From Keguizhuia sedimenti (GTDB taxonomy: Bacteria; Pseudomonadota; Gammaproteobacteria; Burkholderiales; Burkholderiaceae_D): a stretch of DNA of 64,000 nt. The notes beneath the pieces were generated by a model. The model saw only the letters and a program-made list of their open reading frames with translations, searched no databases and was not told the origin of the DNA. Numbering within the stretch: the stretch's first letter is position 1; every line of letters begins with the position of its first letter. The position numbers and the translations under genes are program-made. Location of the stretch: NCBI GenBank assembly GCA_030715135.1, contig JAUYVH010000004.1:154424-218423 (forward strand), read 5' to 3'. Positions 1 to 7,897 of the stretch are shown here, in pieces.

Positions 1-57
1 CGCCACACCATGATGGAGATTTATTTTAGCCAGTACAAGAAGTCCCGCGGACTGTAG
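1..57 (+). CDS. possible 3' end of an upstream gene (partial)
   Basis: Frame 1 is open from the window edge for 18 codons and ends in TAG, followed 33 bases later by the start of the glutathione S-transferase gene. The short peptide ends in KKSRGL and looks like a charged C-terminus, but it is too short to assign to a family. An open frame of this length can occur by chance, so the call rests mainly on position. Confidence 0.25.
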   Translation, partial: RHTMMEIYFSQYKKSRGL

Positions 58-90
58 TCTCAACCACTTCAAAGCCAGTAGAGGAAAAAA

Positions 91-783
91 ATGATTCAAG
101 TCTACTCTGACGCTACACCCAATGGCCACAAGGTCCATATCATGCTGGAGGAATGCGGTTTGTCTTACAAGGTCCACCATGTGGATATCGGTGCCGGGGA
201 CCAGTTCAAACCTGAATTTCTTGCAATCTCGCCGAACAACAAGATCCCCGCTATCGTCGATCCCGATGGGCCGGATGGCCAGCCCATGCCGATATTCGAA
301 TCCGGCGCGATCCTGATTTACCTTGCAAGCAAGACCGGGCGATTTCTTGGCAATACCGACCGTGAAAAATTCGTCACCCTGCAATGGCTGATGTTTCAGA
401 TGGGCAGTATCGGACCAATGCTCGGTCAGGCGCACCATTTCAGAGTTTATGCGCCCGAGAAAATCGAATACGCAGTCAACCGATATACCAATGAAGCGCG
501 CCGCCTTTACGGCGTGATGGATAAGCGCCTGTCGTCAAATGCCTATCTCGCCGGCTCCGACTACACGATTGCCGATATCGCCACCTTTCCCTGGATACGC
601 TCATGGCAAAATCAGGGAATCGACTGGGCCGATTTTCCTCATGCCAAACGCTGGTTCGACGAGATTAACGAGCGTCCTGCCGTCAAGCGCGGCGTTGCCG
701 TACTGGCCGATACACGCAAAAGCCTGACAGACGAGAAGTCTAAGGAGATATTATTCGGCGCAATGCAGTATGCAAAACACTGA
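91..783 (+). CDS. glutathione S-transferase, YfcG/YghU (nu-class) type
   Basis: A 230-residue cytosolic GST. The N-terminal thioredoxin-like half (about residues 1-85) carries the TPNGHK motif at residues 9-14, typical of the YfcG/Ure2p-like group, and the glutathione-contacting Glu70-Ser71 pair. The helical C-terminal half follows (about 95-215). Family members have glutathione-dependent disulfide reductase or peroxidase activity rather than classic conjugation. The ATG is preceded by AGAGGAA at good distance. It is monocistronic: the next gene is on the other strand. The exact substrate cannot be read from sequence. Confidence 0.9.
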   Translation: MIQVYSDATPNGHKVHIMLEECGLSYKVHHVDIGAGDQFKPEFLAISPNNKIPAIVDPDGPDGQPMPIFESGAILIYLASKTGRFLGNTDREKFVTLQWLMFQMGSIGPMLGQAHHFRVYAPEKIEYAVNRYTNEARRLYGVMDKRLSSNAYLAGSDYTIADIATFPWIRSWQNQGIDWADFPHAKRWFDEINERPAVKRGVAVLADTRKSLTDEKSKEILFGAMQYAKH

Positions 784-800
784 GAACTTTGCGAGCCCGG

Positions 801-1265
801 TTAAGCATCCGCAAGATAATATCTGACAAGCAGTTCCGCTACGCATGCAGGCTTGCTTTCACCGTCCGTTTCTATAACGGCCTGCCATGCCGCCTGGACT
901 GAATCCGCCGTGGCTTCCAGCGACAATAATGTGAAACGCGCCCGAACCCGGCTCCCTGCCGGGACGGGCATGGGGAAGCGGACTTTGTTCAATCCGTAAT
1001 TCAGTGCCATCCTTATTCCGCCGATATCGATCGACTCCTGCATGAATGTCGATATCAGGGAAAGCGTCAAAAATCCATGTGCAATCGTGCTTCCGACTCC
1101 CGGTTCCTGACGGCAGCGCTCGCTATCGAGGTGAATCCATTGCTGATCACCGGTTGCAGCCGCAAAGCGATTAATGCGGTCCTGGTCGATTAATGCCCAG
1201 TCAGAAACGGCTATTTCCTGTCCGGTCAGTTCTGCGAGTGCGACAAGTGAAGGGATAGTTTGCAT
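801..1265 (-). CDS. MaoC-like (R)-specific enoyl-CoA hydratase
   Basis: A 154-residue hot-dog-fold protein of the MaoC/NodN hydratase family. The hydratase motif is visible as Asp40 ... His45 followed by IAHGF at residues 61-65; the Asp/His pair is the catalytic dyad in this family. Such enzymes hydrate trans-2-enoyl-CoA to (R)-3-hydroxyacyl-CoA, linking beta-oxidation to polyhydroxyalkanoate synthesis, but substrate preference is unknown here. I chose the ATG at 1265 because the family's usual N-terminus begins there; a TTG nine bases upstream is possible. It converges with the GST gene. Confidence 0.82.
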   Translation of the reverse strand: MQTIPSLVALAELTGQEIAVSDWALIDQDRINRFAAATGDQQWIHLDSERCRQEPGVGSTIAHGFLTLSLISTFMQESIDIGGIRMALNYGLNKVRFPMPVPAGSRVRARFTLLSLEATADSVQAAWQAVIETDGESKPACVAELLVRYYLADA

Positions 1266-1373
1266 GATAAGCAATACTACACCGTGAGGTGCAAAGCAGC
1301 GCTACCCGTTAGATATGCCGGAAGATTTCCGCTGTCACTTCCTTTTGTCGGATCTCATCCAGTGTTCGATTGC

Positions 1374-1625
1374 TCAAGTTCGGCCTTGATGCGGCGCTTC
1401 CTCCCTGTCCCAATTGTCGGTCGGTGGGACAGGCTCCACGTCTTCAATGAGTTTTCCCGGATCCGCTGGCCGTTTATGAAGTGCAACCTGGTCTTTTACA
1501 CAGTGCGCAACATCCCCTGTAGTCGCAATGCATGATTCAAATACATCTGCCACTCCCGCGTCAGCAAATGTATAAATAATTTCGTCCACCTGTACTTCAT
1601 TCGGTGTAATGCGAACAGTTGCCAT
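1374..1625 (-). CDS. small hypothetical protein (83 aa)
   Basis: The ATG at 1625 is preceded by AGAGGGGA with a six-base spacer, a strong ribosome-binding site, which is why the longer upstream start at 1802 was not used. The product starts MATVRITPNEV, has a predicted alpha/beta N-terminal half and a proline- and acid-rich tail ending near DNWDREEAP. I do not recognise the family. It lies alone between the MaoC-like gene and the NinX-like gene, divergent from the latter. Confidence 0.55.
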   Translation of the reverse strand: MATVRITPNEVQVDEIIYTFADAGVADVFESCIATTGDVAHCVKDQVALHKRPADPGKLIEDVEPVPPTDNWDREEAPHQGRT

Positions 1626-1858
1626 CGAAGTCCCCTCTGATATGTGAATCCAGGCGATAAGACTCACAGCATAGCAAAGAGTTTTCGGATAGCTTGCGAT
1701 GGCAGAAAAGACCAGCGGATAAGCTGCCGGACATGCCTTCAAAGCATTCGCAAACTCTGGCGGCAGCGCATTCCAACGTTTGCAGGAATTAAGCAAGCTC
1801 AAACTTATTTCCAGGAGTAGCAGTCATAATCCATTTGACAAATACTTAAGGACAAACA

Positions 1859-2284
1859 ATGCAGGTTGCAAATCTGAAAGGACAACTACTCGATTACTGG
1901 GTCGGTCGGGCAAATGGAGCCGACCCTCATGTGCTTCCGGGCAGTGACAATAAACGGCTGGTCATTAACGACTCCTCAGCGCAATACGGTTTTCGGCTGT
2001 ATGAGCCGACTCGCGATTGGGCGATCGCCGGACCGATCATCGAGGCGGAAAAAATTTCCATTGTATGGTCCGGCGCCGCATGGACGGCACGTAAATCTGA
2101 AGGGGTGCAGAGCGCTTCCACCTCGGAGGACTCACCGCTTGTAGCTGCCATGCGCTGTTTTGTTGCCAGCAAATTCGGCGATACGGTGCCGGATCAAAAA
2201 GCCGAGGCGGTCCCACCTGACGGGGTCGAAAGACGTACTACGCCACGCTCTCGTGAATTACCGGGTAACGACACCATTCATTGA
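1859..2284 (+). CDS. NinX-like phage protein (DUF2591 family)
   Basis: A 141-residue protein matching the DUF2591/NinX pattern: an opening segment with LDYWVGRANG, a central TRDWAIAGPIIE block (about residues 48-62), and the closing PLVAAMRCFVASKFGD block (about 93-108). Such proteins occur in lambdoid and other temperate phages and as orphans on chromosomes; their function is unknown. AAGGA lies just upstream of the ATG. No capsid, tail, integrase or lysis gene is nearby, so it is an orphan or prophage relic. A proline- and arginine-rich tail follows the domain. Confidence 0.72.
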   Translation: MQVANLKGQLLDYWVGRANGADPHVLPGSDNKRLVINDSSAQYGFRLYEPTRDWAIAGPIIEAEKISIVWSGAAWTARKSEGVQSASTSEDSPLVAAMRCFVASKFGDTVPDQKAEAVPPDGVERRTTPRSRELPGNDTIH

Positions 2285-2464
2285 TCTGCACGTTCAAGAA
2301 TACGAGTTAAGGAACTGCAGATTTACCTATTTATTGGTTGCGTAATTCGCGGCAAAAATTTTCTTGAAAAGATTCGCTTGGACAATTTATTGCCTATTAG
2401 ATTAATGCCCGCATCTTGAATAGTTTTTCTCAATAGATTATTTTAAATTAATTTACTTTATCTA

Positions 2465-2483
2465 TTTAATGAGAATCATTATG
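2465..2483. promoter_or_regulatory. Fur-box-like operator
   Basis: By my alignment, 15 of 19 positions match the classical Fur consensus GATAATGATAATCATTATC, including the uninterrupted core AATCATTAT. It lies about 40 bases upstream of the DUF2061 gene in an AT-rich intergenic stretch, where a promoter would sit. Iron-dependent repression of that gene is inferred. Confidence 0.5.
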
Positions 2484-2520
2484 ATCTTTTTCAACGAAGT
2501 GACATCGTATGGAGAAGGTA

Positions 2521-2946
2521 ATGGTTACAGCAGCAAAAACAATTAGCCAAGTTTTTACCCATACAGGAATTGCGTTCGCAATTGCTTACTGGTTAACCGG
2601 CTCGGCTTTGTTTGGCGGCTTGGCTGCCATAATCGAGCCGATTATCAATGTTTCAATCCTGCCCTTGCACCAAAAAATTTGGTTACGCATACGCGCCGCC
2701 ATGCAGAAGTTTGCCAGCAGAGTCGCCACGTTGATAATCGCGGAAAAAATCAGTCAGGTTGGCATGCACATGGCCGTCGCGTTCGCTGTGATGTTCTGGG
2801 CTACAGGATCCCTCGCATTTGGCGGCTTGGCTGCAGTTCTCGAGCCGATATGCAACGTCATCCTTTTACCGTTCCACGATCACGCCTGGGAAAAATTCAG
2901 GGCAAAGATTCGGATGCGTTTCGAGCATCCTTTCATGGCGGCGTAG
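2521..2946 (+). CDS. tandem DUF2061 membrane protein
   Basis: A 141-residue protein made of two copies of the DUF2061 unit (about residues 7-52 and 77-123). Each copy has the pattern TGS..FGGLAA..EP..N....P.H with a hydrophobic helix before it. DUF2061 proteins are small predicted membrane proteins of unknown function, usually with one unit. The ATG at 2521 has GGAGAAGG six bases upstream, better placed than anything before the in-frame ATG at 2509. A Fur-box-like site precedes it. The two halves have diverged but are alignable, indicating internal duplication. Confidence 0.75.
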   Translation: MVTAAKTISQVFTHTGIAFAIAYWLTGSALFGGLAAIIEPIINVSILPLHQKIWLRIRAAMQKFASRVATLIIAEKISQVGMHMAVAFAVMFWATGSLAFGGLAAVLEPICNVILLPFHDHAWEKFRAKIRMRFEHPFMAA

Positions 2947-3060
2947 CATGCTTCTAAAAACGGGCTTGCATTCATTCTGAAATGTGAGAGGCAATATCAA
3001 TGAAAGGCATATTGGCCTTTAAACATGAGACCTTTTTCGCAAGCCTCAATCTTCCACGCC

Positions 3061-3216
3061 CTACTCTTTTGAAGTTTCTTTCGTCGCTTCGGCAGGCTGA
3101 TCTTCGGGCAATTTCCCTGCTGCGTCGCGCACCTGTCTGGCCAGCTGATCGCCATGATTTTTGAGTTCCTCCTTGGCCGGCTGGGCCACCTGAGGTCTGG
3201 TTTTATTCTGATCCAT
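3061..3216 (-). CDS. very small charged protein (51 aa)
   Basis: Starts ATG at 3216 with GGAGA at good spacing upstream and ends TAG at 3061. The 51 residues are hydrophilic and helical-looking, rich in Lys, Glu, Gln and Asp (for example KEELKNHGDQLARQVRDAAGKL) with no Cys, Trp or Tyr. Composition resembles small stress or hydrophilin-like proteins, but I cannot place it in a family. It is transcribed opposite to its neighbours, so it would have its own promoter. Confidence 0.5.
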   Translation of the reverse strand: MDQNKTRPQVAQPAKEELKNHGDQLARQVRDAAGKLPEDQPAEATKETSKE

Positions 3217-3399
3217 GATTCATCTCCATGTAGTGCAGGAATATGAATAAGGCACGCAGATTCTTGCTTGGTTCATTTCCTTTTCCAAGCCATCGGAGAC
3301 TCGCACCACCTCTTTTTAGTTTGCGCAAAATGTACATGTCCAATACTTGATTATTCTTATCATTCGAGACGCGGCATCAAAATATAGTGCCACTATTGC

Positions 3400-3648
3400 G
3401 TGAACAAGACCGGTGACAAAGTGATAATCGATGACATCCTTGAAGCGCTGGAGGCATTTGAAGCCCACGGCAAACCTGCGAAATCAGTTTTCCTTGGTGC
3501 GCAACGTATGGAGCAATTACAGCAAGTCACGGCAGCGTATCGAGCGGCGGTTGCACCTGAAGAACTTATTACGGCTACCTTCTTAGGCTTGCCGGTTAAA
3601 GAAGGGGATTTTCCGGCTGACTATATAGGCTTCGGCATCAAAGACTAA
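3400..3648 (+). CDS. hypothetical protein (82 aa)
   Basis: An 82-residue frame starting with GTG; no convincing ribosome-binding site is visible and another GTG at 3421 is possible. The product has an acidic helical start (IDDILEALEAFEAHG), a middle helix and the ending PADYIGFGIKD. I do not recognise it. Coding character looks reasonable, and no competing frame exists here. Confidence 0.4.
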   Translation: MNKTGDKVIIDDILEALEAFEAHGKPAKSVFLGAQRMEQLQQVTAAYRAAVAPEELITATFLGLPVKEGDFPADYIGFGIKD

Positions 3649-4043
3649 GTCGGTATTTCCTGAAAGATTTCAGAAATTCCAAAAATCATCGAAGCTTTCG
3701 TAGACAGGCTGGCGTTTAGAAAGGATATTTCATAACTGTCGCTCATCGATCCCGGTTACTTCCTGGCTCCGCAATACGCCGCGCAAAAAGGAAAAGCCCG
3801 CTTTAAAAACGGACTTTTTAAATTGGTGCTGGATGGATACGACCGCCAGCTCCGGTCGACCACTTAAGCAATTTAGAATTTCGCAATACCGAGCCAAATG
3901 GATCGCTTTCCAAACTTGCTCTGATGGATAGACAGGTTCGACACCATGATCAAAAATAAAGTTCCTGAAGGCAACTTATATTTTTGTTATCGGCAAATTT
4001 ATTTTCAATAATTTAATTAATCAAAAAAGCAGATACCAACTGT
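3649..4043. other. 395-base stretch without a gene
   Basis: No supported coding region on either strand. It contains one imperfect hairpin at about 3793-3819 (AAAAGCCCG pairing with CGGACTTTT around one mismatch) followed by T residues, which could end transcription of the 82-residue protein gene. The part from 3955 to 4030 is very AT-rich. Confidence 0.5.
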
Positions 4044-4496
4044 TTAGAGTGCTTCCGTGTCTGGAAGCCCAAGGTGCAGACGTTTCGCAGCTACTACCCT
4101 GATAACATCCAAAAGCTTGCGAAATGCCTGCTCATCGCCCAATTCAATGCGCCATTTGGCAAGTTGCACAAATAAGTCCCCGCCCAAGACATCAAATGCA
4201 GTAACCATAGACTTAAACGCGCCATACGCAAGAATCCCGCCCGTCAACTGGACACATAAAAAAGGGATGTCTTTGGTTGGCTGATATGCCTTGGAGAATT
4301 TCAGAAAGTCATACATTCGGCCATTCTCAAAATGCAGACCGCAAACGATAAGATCGAAATCCGGGCTGAGCGCCGCATATGCCTGATCAAGGGAGTGTAC
4401 GAAAGTAAGATCGTTGCCTTCCAAAATACTAGATATAAGCTCCTGATGGTCAGATCTTATTGCTACTAGAATTTTGAGGCTCGTTTTGGAAGCCAT
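4044..4496 (-). CDS. degenerate receiver-domain (pseudo-receiver) protein
   Basis: A 150-residue protein with the alpha/beta rhythm of a CheY-like receiver: beta1 LKILVAI, beta3 DFDLIVCGLHF, beta4 IPFLCVQLTGG. In beta3 the position normally held by the phosphorylated Asp appears to be Gly53, and the acidic pair after beta1 is reduced to Ser15-Asp16. Phosphotransfer signalling is therefore unlikely; a protein-interaction role is possible. There is no output domain and no adjacent histidine kinase. Assignment is from secondary-structure pattern only. Confidence 0.5.
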   Translation of the reverse strand: MASKTSLKILVAIRSDHQELISSILEGNDLTFVHSLDQAYAALSPDFDLIVCGLHFENGRMYDFLKFSKAYQPTKDIPFLCVQLTGGILAYGAFKSMVTAFDVLGGDLFVQLAKWRIELGDEQAFRKLLDVIRVVAAKRLHLGLPDTEAL

Positions 4497-4904
4497 GTAT
4501 TTTTTGATGATGCGGTATCGAAGAAGAGTGACTCCTGAAATTTATTATAGAAAAGAATTAATATTTTTCAAGTGATCGAGCCTCGGAGAGAGTCCGGCAT
4601 CACAGCACAGCAGCTAAAAATCACTAGCTCCAATATGGAGATTAGAGGACTGCCGTAATGAATTCTTTCTAAGACTATTACAGACCGCCCAGATAAAGGC
4701 TGACCCACTTTCATGCACAAGCTCTCCTACGAGCGCAGCAATGATGAACTCATGGTATAGCGCAGCGAGGCCATATCGATTGCTGCCTAGACTTAAACGC
4801 CAATCTTTAAAAAGAGCTAATTGAACATTCAATGCGAGGAATTAAGGCGACTTTGCAGAGACGCGAAAGCGGCTGCAGATAAGTCAATTTGGATTTAATG
4901 ACAA
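4497..4904. other. 408-base stretch without a confident gene
   Basis: Lies between the pseudo-receiver gene and the tRNA-Leu 3' end. A 72-codon minus-strand frame (4614-4832) exists but has no ribosome-binding site and no recognisable product. I see no integrase, no repeated tRNA 3' end and no clear promoter. Confidence 0.4.
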
Positions 4905-4997
4905 TGGTGCCCGAGACCGGAATCGAACCGGTACGCCCCCTCTCGGGAAAGCGGCGGATTTTAAGTCCGCTGTGTCTACCAATTTCACCACTCGGGC
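4905..4997 (-). tRNA. tRNA-Leu (anticodon UAA)
   Basis: Read on the minus strand: acceptor GCCCGAG at the 5' end pairs with CTCGGGC at the 3' end, followed by discriminator A and encoded CCA. The anticodon loop is CTTAAAA with anticodon TAA. The long variable arm (class II, 93 bases with CCA) is as expected for leucine. It is the last of three tRNAs downstream of pgsA, the same order as E. coli glyW-cysT-leuZ. Confidence 0.97.
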
Positions 4998-5031
4998 AAT
5001 AGCGCGATTGTAATGCACTATCGGTACTAAC

Positions 5032-5056
5032 AAAAAAAGCGCCAAGGCGCTTTTTT
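5032..5056. terminator. bidirectional terminator between tRNA-Cys and tRNA-Leu
   Basis: Perfect inverted repeat AAAAAAGCGC / GCGCTTTTTT around a four-base loop. The T-run is present on both strands, so it can stop transcription from either side. Confidence 0.75.
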
Positions 5057-5063
5057 AGAAAAA

Positions 5064-5137
5064 TGGAGGCGGGGGTCGGGATCGAACCGGCGTCTACGGC
5101 TTTGCAGGCCGCTGCATAACCACTTTGCTACCCCGCC
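5064..5137 (-). tRNA. tRNA-Cys (anticodon GCA)
   Basis: Minus-strand cloverleaf with acceptor GGCGGGG/CCCCGCC, TTCGATCC T-loop, anticodon GCA in CTGCAAA, discriminator T (U73, the cysteine identity base) and encoded CCA. Length 74 bases with CCA. Confidence 0.97.
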
Positions 5138-5226
5138 ATGAAGAAGCGGTATTGTAACCGCGAATTCGAATCTCTGCAGAGAAGCGAATACGAGGTCCAA
5201 TCCGGATTGAAGCATTCTCAACCCAT

Positions 5227-5258
5227 AAAAAAAGGAAGCCTTATGAGCTTCCTTTTTT
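5227..5258. terminator. bidirectional terminator between tRNA-Gly and tRNA-Cys
   Basis: Perfect 12-bp inverted repeat AAAAAAGGAAGC / GCTTCCTTTTTT with a seven-base loop. T-runs close the stem on both strands. Confidence 0.78.
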
Positions 5259-5264
5259 GAAATC

Positions 5265-5340
5265 TGGAGCGGGAAAAGAGTCTCGAACTCTCGACCTCAA
5301 CCTTGGCAAGGTTGCGCTCTACCAACTGAGCTATTCCCGC
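5265..5340 (-). tRNA. tRNA-Gly (anticodon GCC)
   Basis: Minus-strand cloverleaf: acceptor GCGGGAA/TTCCCGC, D-arm AGCTCAGTTGGTAGAGC, anticodon GCC in CTTGCCAAG, T-loop GTTCGAGAC, encoded CCA. Length 76 bases. It directly follows pgsA on the same strand. Confidence 0.97.
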
Positions 5341-5388
5341 ATTGCTAAAGAAGCGTCATTATAGAATACTGGTGAATATTGTCAACAC

Positions 5389-5976
5389 CTACTTCGATAA
5401 ATTATTGGAATTTACTTTCATCAGTGGCCATGCTTTGCGCAAGTAGTAGAACATGGACCATACGGTCAGTACGGCGGCAACAAACAACAACGCCTGCCCC
5501 CAGAAACGCGTATTGATCAAGCTTGAAAAATTTTCATGGTAAAGCAGCATAGGAATGGCGACCATTTGCGCACCGGTTTTGATCTTGCCGATCGAACTGA
5601 CTGCGACGGACTTTGACGCGCCGATTTGCGCCATCCATTCACGCAATGCGGAAATCGTAATTTCCCGTCCGATAATGATGAATGCAAGTACCGCATTCAC
5701 ATCACGGAATTCAACGAGAACCAGCAAGGCGCCAGCCACCATCAGTTTGTCCGCGACGGGATCAAGGAATGCGCCGAATGCAGAAGTCTCATTCCAGCGG
5801 CGCGCAAGAAAGCCGTCAAACCAGTCGGTCAGTGCCGCAACAATAAAGATGGCGGACGAAGCGACGCCCTTTTCAAACGAGGATAACCAGGAATCAGGCA
5901 GATAAAAAACGCCAACGATTAGCGGAATGAGAGCAACGCGCAGCCACGTGAGTAAGATCGGAATATTGAGCGGCAT
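5389..5976 (-). CDS. pgsA: CDP-diacylglycerol-glycerol-3-phosphate 3-phosphatidyltransferase
   Basis: A 195-residue inner-membrane enzyme of the CDP-alcohol phosphotransferase family. It makes phosphatidylglycerophosphate, the committed step to phosphatidylglycerol and cardiolipin. The full family signature is present: Asp51, Asp54-Gly55, Ala58-Arg59, Gly68, Asp72 and Asp76. Several hydrophobic helices surround it. Downstream on the same strand are tRNA-Gly, tRNA-Cys and tRNA-Leu and upstream is uvrC, an order shared with E. coli, which supports the identity. Confidence 0.96.
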   Translation of the reverse strand: MPLNIPILLTWLRVALIPLIVGVFYLPDSWLSSFEKGVASSAIFIVAALTDWFDGFLARRWNETSAFGAFLDPVADKLMVAGALLVLVEFRDVNAVLAFIIIGREITISALREWMAQIGASKSVAVSSIGKIKTGAQMVAIPMLLYHENFSSLINTRFWGQALLFVAAVLTVWSMFYYLRKAWPLMKVNSNNLSK

Positions 5977-6037
5977 GATTCAGTTCTTGTTTTGATTTTT
6001 CCGGCACGAACTGCAAATCCGCAGTCATATGCGTAAT

Positions 6038-7897
6038 TTAATGCAATTGCCGGTAAATGTCTTCTGCCAATTGACGCGAAATACCTTCGACCGATGCCAA
6101 ATCATCCACGCTGGCATCCATGACCCCGCGCAAACCGCCAAAACGGGCCAGAAGCTTTTGCCGCCGCTTCGCGCCGATTCCTTCGATCTCTTCCAGCCGG
6201 GAAGTCTGCCTTGCCTTGGCACGCTTGGCGCGCATGCCTGTAATGGCAAAGCGGTGTGCTTCGTCGCGTATCTGCGCAATAAGCATAAGCGCAGCAGATT
6301 CCTTGCCGAGCTCCTGAGGTGGGCGACCGTCCGCAAAGATAAGTGTCTCCAGCCCTACCCTGCGCCCTTCCCCCTTGGCTACGCCGACAATCAGGCTGAT
6401 GTCCAGCCCCAGTTCGACGAAAACCTGCCGTGCCATTTCCACCTGTCCCTTGCCGCCGTCGATCAGCACGATGTCCGGCATGACGCCCTCGCCATTGGCC
6501 ACTTTCTCATAACGTCGCATCAGGACCTGCCGCATCGCCGCATAGTCATCCCCAGGCGTAATATCCGAAATGTTATAACGCCGATACTCGCCGTTTTGCA
6601 TGGCATGGTGATGAAAGACTACGCAGGATGCTTGCGTCGCCTCACCCTGCGTATGGCTGACGTCGAAGCACTCAATCCTCAACGTATCGATATCTTCGGT
6701 TTCTATATTGAGTGTTTCCACCAGTGCGCGCGTCCTGGCTTGCTGCGAGCCCTGCTCGGAGAGCAGGCGCGCCAGCGCAATCTCCGCTCCCTTGTGCGCC
6801 ATTTCCAGCCACTGCCTGCGCTGTCCCTGCGGCTGGAAAAGCAGATTGATGCGGTGTCCGCACTGTTCCATCAAGGCCAGCATCAGCTCGGGCTCGTTGA
6901 ATTCGACATTAAGGATCAGCGTACCGGGAATGAATTTGTCGAGATAGTGCTGTGCGAGGAAGGCCTTCAATACTTCCGTTTCGATCGCCTCTTCTTCCCC
7001 GGAGAATGCATCGCCCACATGCACCGGAAAGTAGGCTCTGTCTCCCAGATGCCGCCCTCCCCTGACCATGGCCAGATTGACGCAGGCACGCCCTCCATGG
7101 ACGATCACGGCGATGATGTCGATGTCTTCATCGCCCGTAGTTTCCATGGACTGTTGATGCAGGATGCGTGACAGCGCCGTAATCTGATTGCGCACGACGG
7201 CAGCCTGCTCGAACTTCAACTCCTCGGCAAAGGCCTGCATCTTGGCTTCCAATGTCTGCATCAGTTCGGTCTGCCGTCCACGCAGGAAAGTCGCCGCATT
7301 CTCAACGTCGGTTTGATAATCCTCTTTGGAGATGAAATTTACACACGGCGCGCTGCACCGATGAATCTGATGAAGAAGACATGGGCGGGTCCGGTTGGCG
7401 AAGACTGAATCCTCGCAGGTACGCAAAAGGAAAATCTTCTGCAGGATCTGCATTGATTCCTTGACCGCCCAGACGCTGGGGAAAGGACCGAAATAGTGAT
7501 GCTTCTTGTCCACCGCGCCCCGGTAATACGCCATGCGCGGATAGTCCTCGCTGGTGATCTTCAGGTAGGGATAGGATTTGTCGTCCCGGAAAAGAATGTT
7601 GTAGCGCGGCTGAAGCGTCTTGATCAGGTTGTTTTCCAGGATCAGCGCTTCTGCTTCGCTGCGCGTGACCGTCGTCTCCATCCTCGCAATGCGCTCCACC
7701 ATCATGGCGATGCGCGGGCTGCTCAGGTTGCGCTGGAAATAACTGGAAACCCGTTTCTTCAGATCGCGCGCCTTGCCCACATAGAGCAACTTGTCCTCTG
7801 CGTCGAAATACCGGTAGACGCCGGGCAGGTTCGGCAGCTTGGCTACCGTTTCCAGCAGCACTGCGCGTGGATCATCTGGAGTAACCGATTCAGACAT
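6038..7897 (-). CDS. uvrC: excinuclease ABC subunit C
   Basis: A 619-residue nucleotide-excision-repair nuclease that makes both incisions around a UvrB-bound lesion. The GIY-YIG domain is at the N-terminus (GVY at 26-28, LLYVGKA at 37-43). It is followed by the UvrB-interacting UVR domain (about 207-242), the RNase H-like 5' nuclease domain in the C-terminal half, and helix-hairpin-helix motifs near 560-615 ([19 protein letters not shown]). Its start overlaps the end of nagZ by eight bases. Length is typical. Confidence 0.97.
   Translation of the reverse strand: MSESVTPDDPRAVLLETVAKLPNLPGVYRYFDAEDKLLYVGKARDLKKRVSSYFQRNLSSPRIAMMVERIARMETTVTRSEAEALILENNLIKTLQPRYNILFRDDKSYPYLKITSEDYPRMAYYRGAVDKKHHYFGPFPSVWAVKESMQILQKIFLLRTCEDSVFANRTRPCLLHQIHRCSAPCVNFISKEDYQTDVENAATFLRGRQTELMQTLEAKMQAFAEELKFEQAAVVRNQITALSRILHQQSMETTGDEDIDIIAVIVHGGRACVNLAMVRGGRHLGDRAYFPVHVGDAFSGEEEAIETEVLKAFLAQHYLDKFIPGTLILNVEFNEPELMLALMEQCGHRINLLFQPQGQRRQWLEMAHKGAEIALARLLSEQGSQQARTRALVETLNIETEDIDTLRIECFDVSHTQGEATQASCVVFHHHAMQNGEYRRYNISDITPGDDYAAMRQVLMRRYEKVANGEGVMPDIVLIDGGKGQVEMARQVFVELGLDISLIVGVAKGEGRRVGLETLIFADGRPPQELGKESAALMLIAQIRDEAHRFAITGMRAKRAKARQTSRLEEIEGIGAKRRQKLLARFGGLRGVMDASVDDLASVEGISRQLAEDIYRQLH

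Noticed and set aside
3824..3870. Possible tRNA fragment or att-like copy of the tRNA-Leu 3' end
   Set aside because: Only TGGTGC and scattered bases match the tRNA-Leu 3' end; no cloverleaf can be drawn, so an integration scar is not supported.
4614..4832. 72-codon minus-strand frame next to tRNA-Leu
   Set aside because: No ribosome-binding site, no family pattern, and isolated in a low-information region.
6029..7171. Long plus-strand frame of 380 codons
   Set aside because: Lies wholly antisense to uvrC, which has all family domains; the antisense product has no recognisable features.
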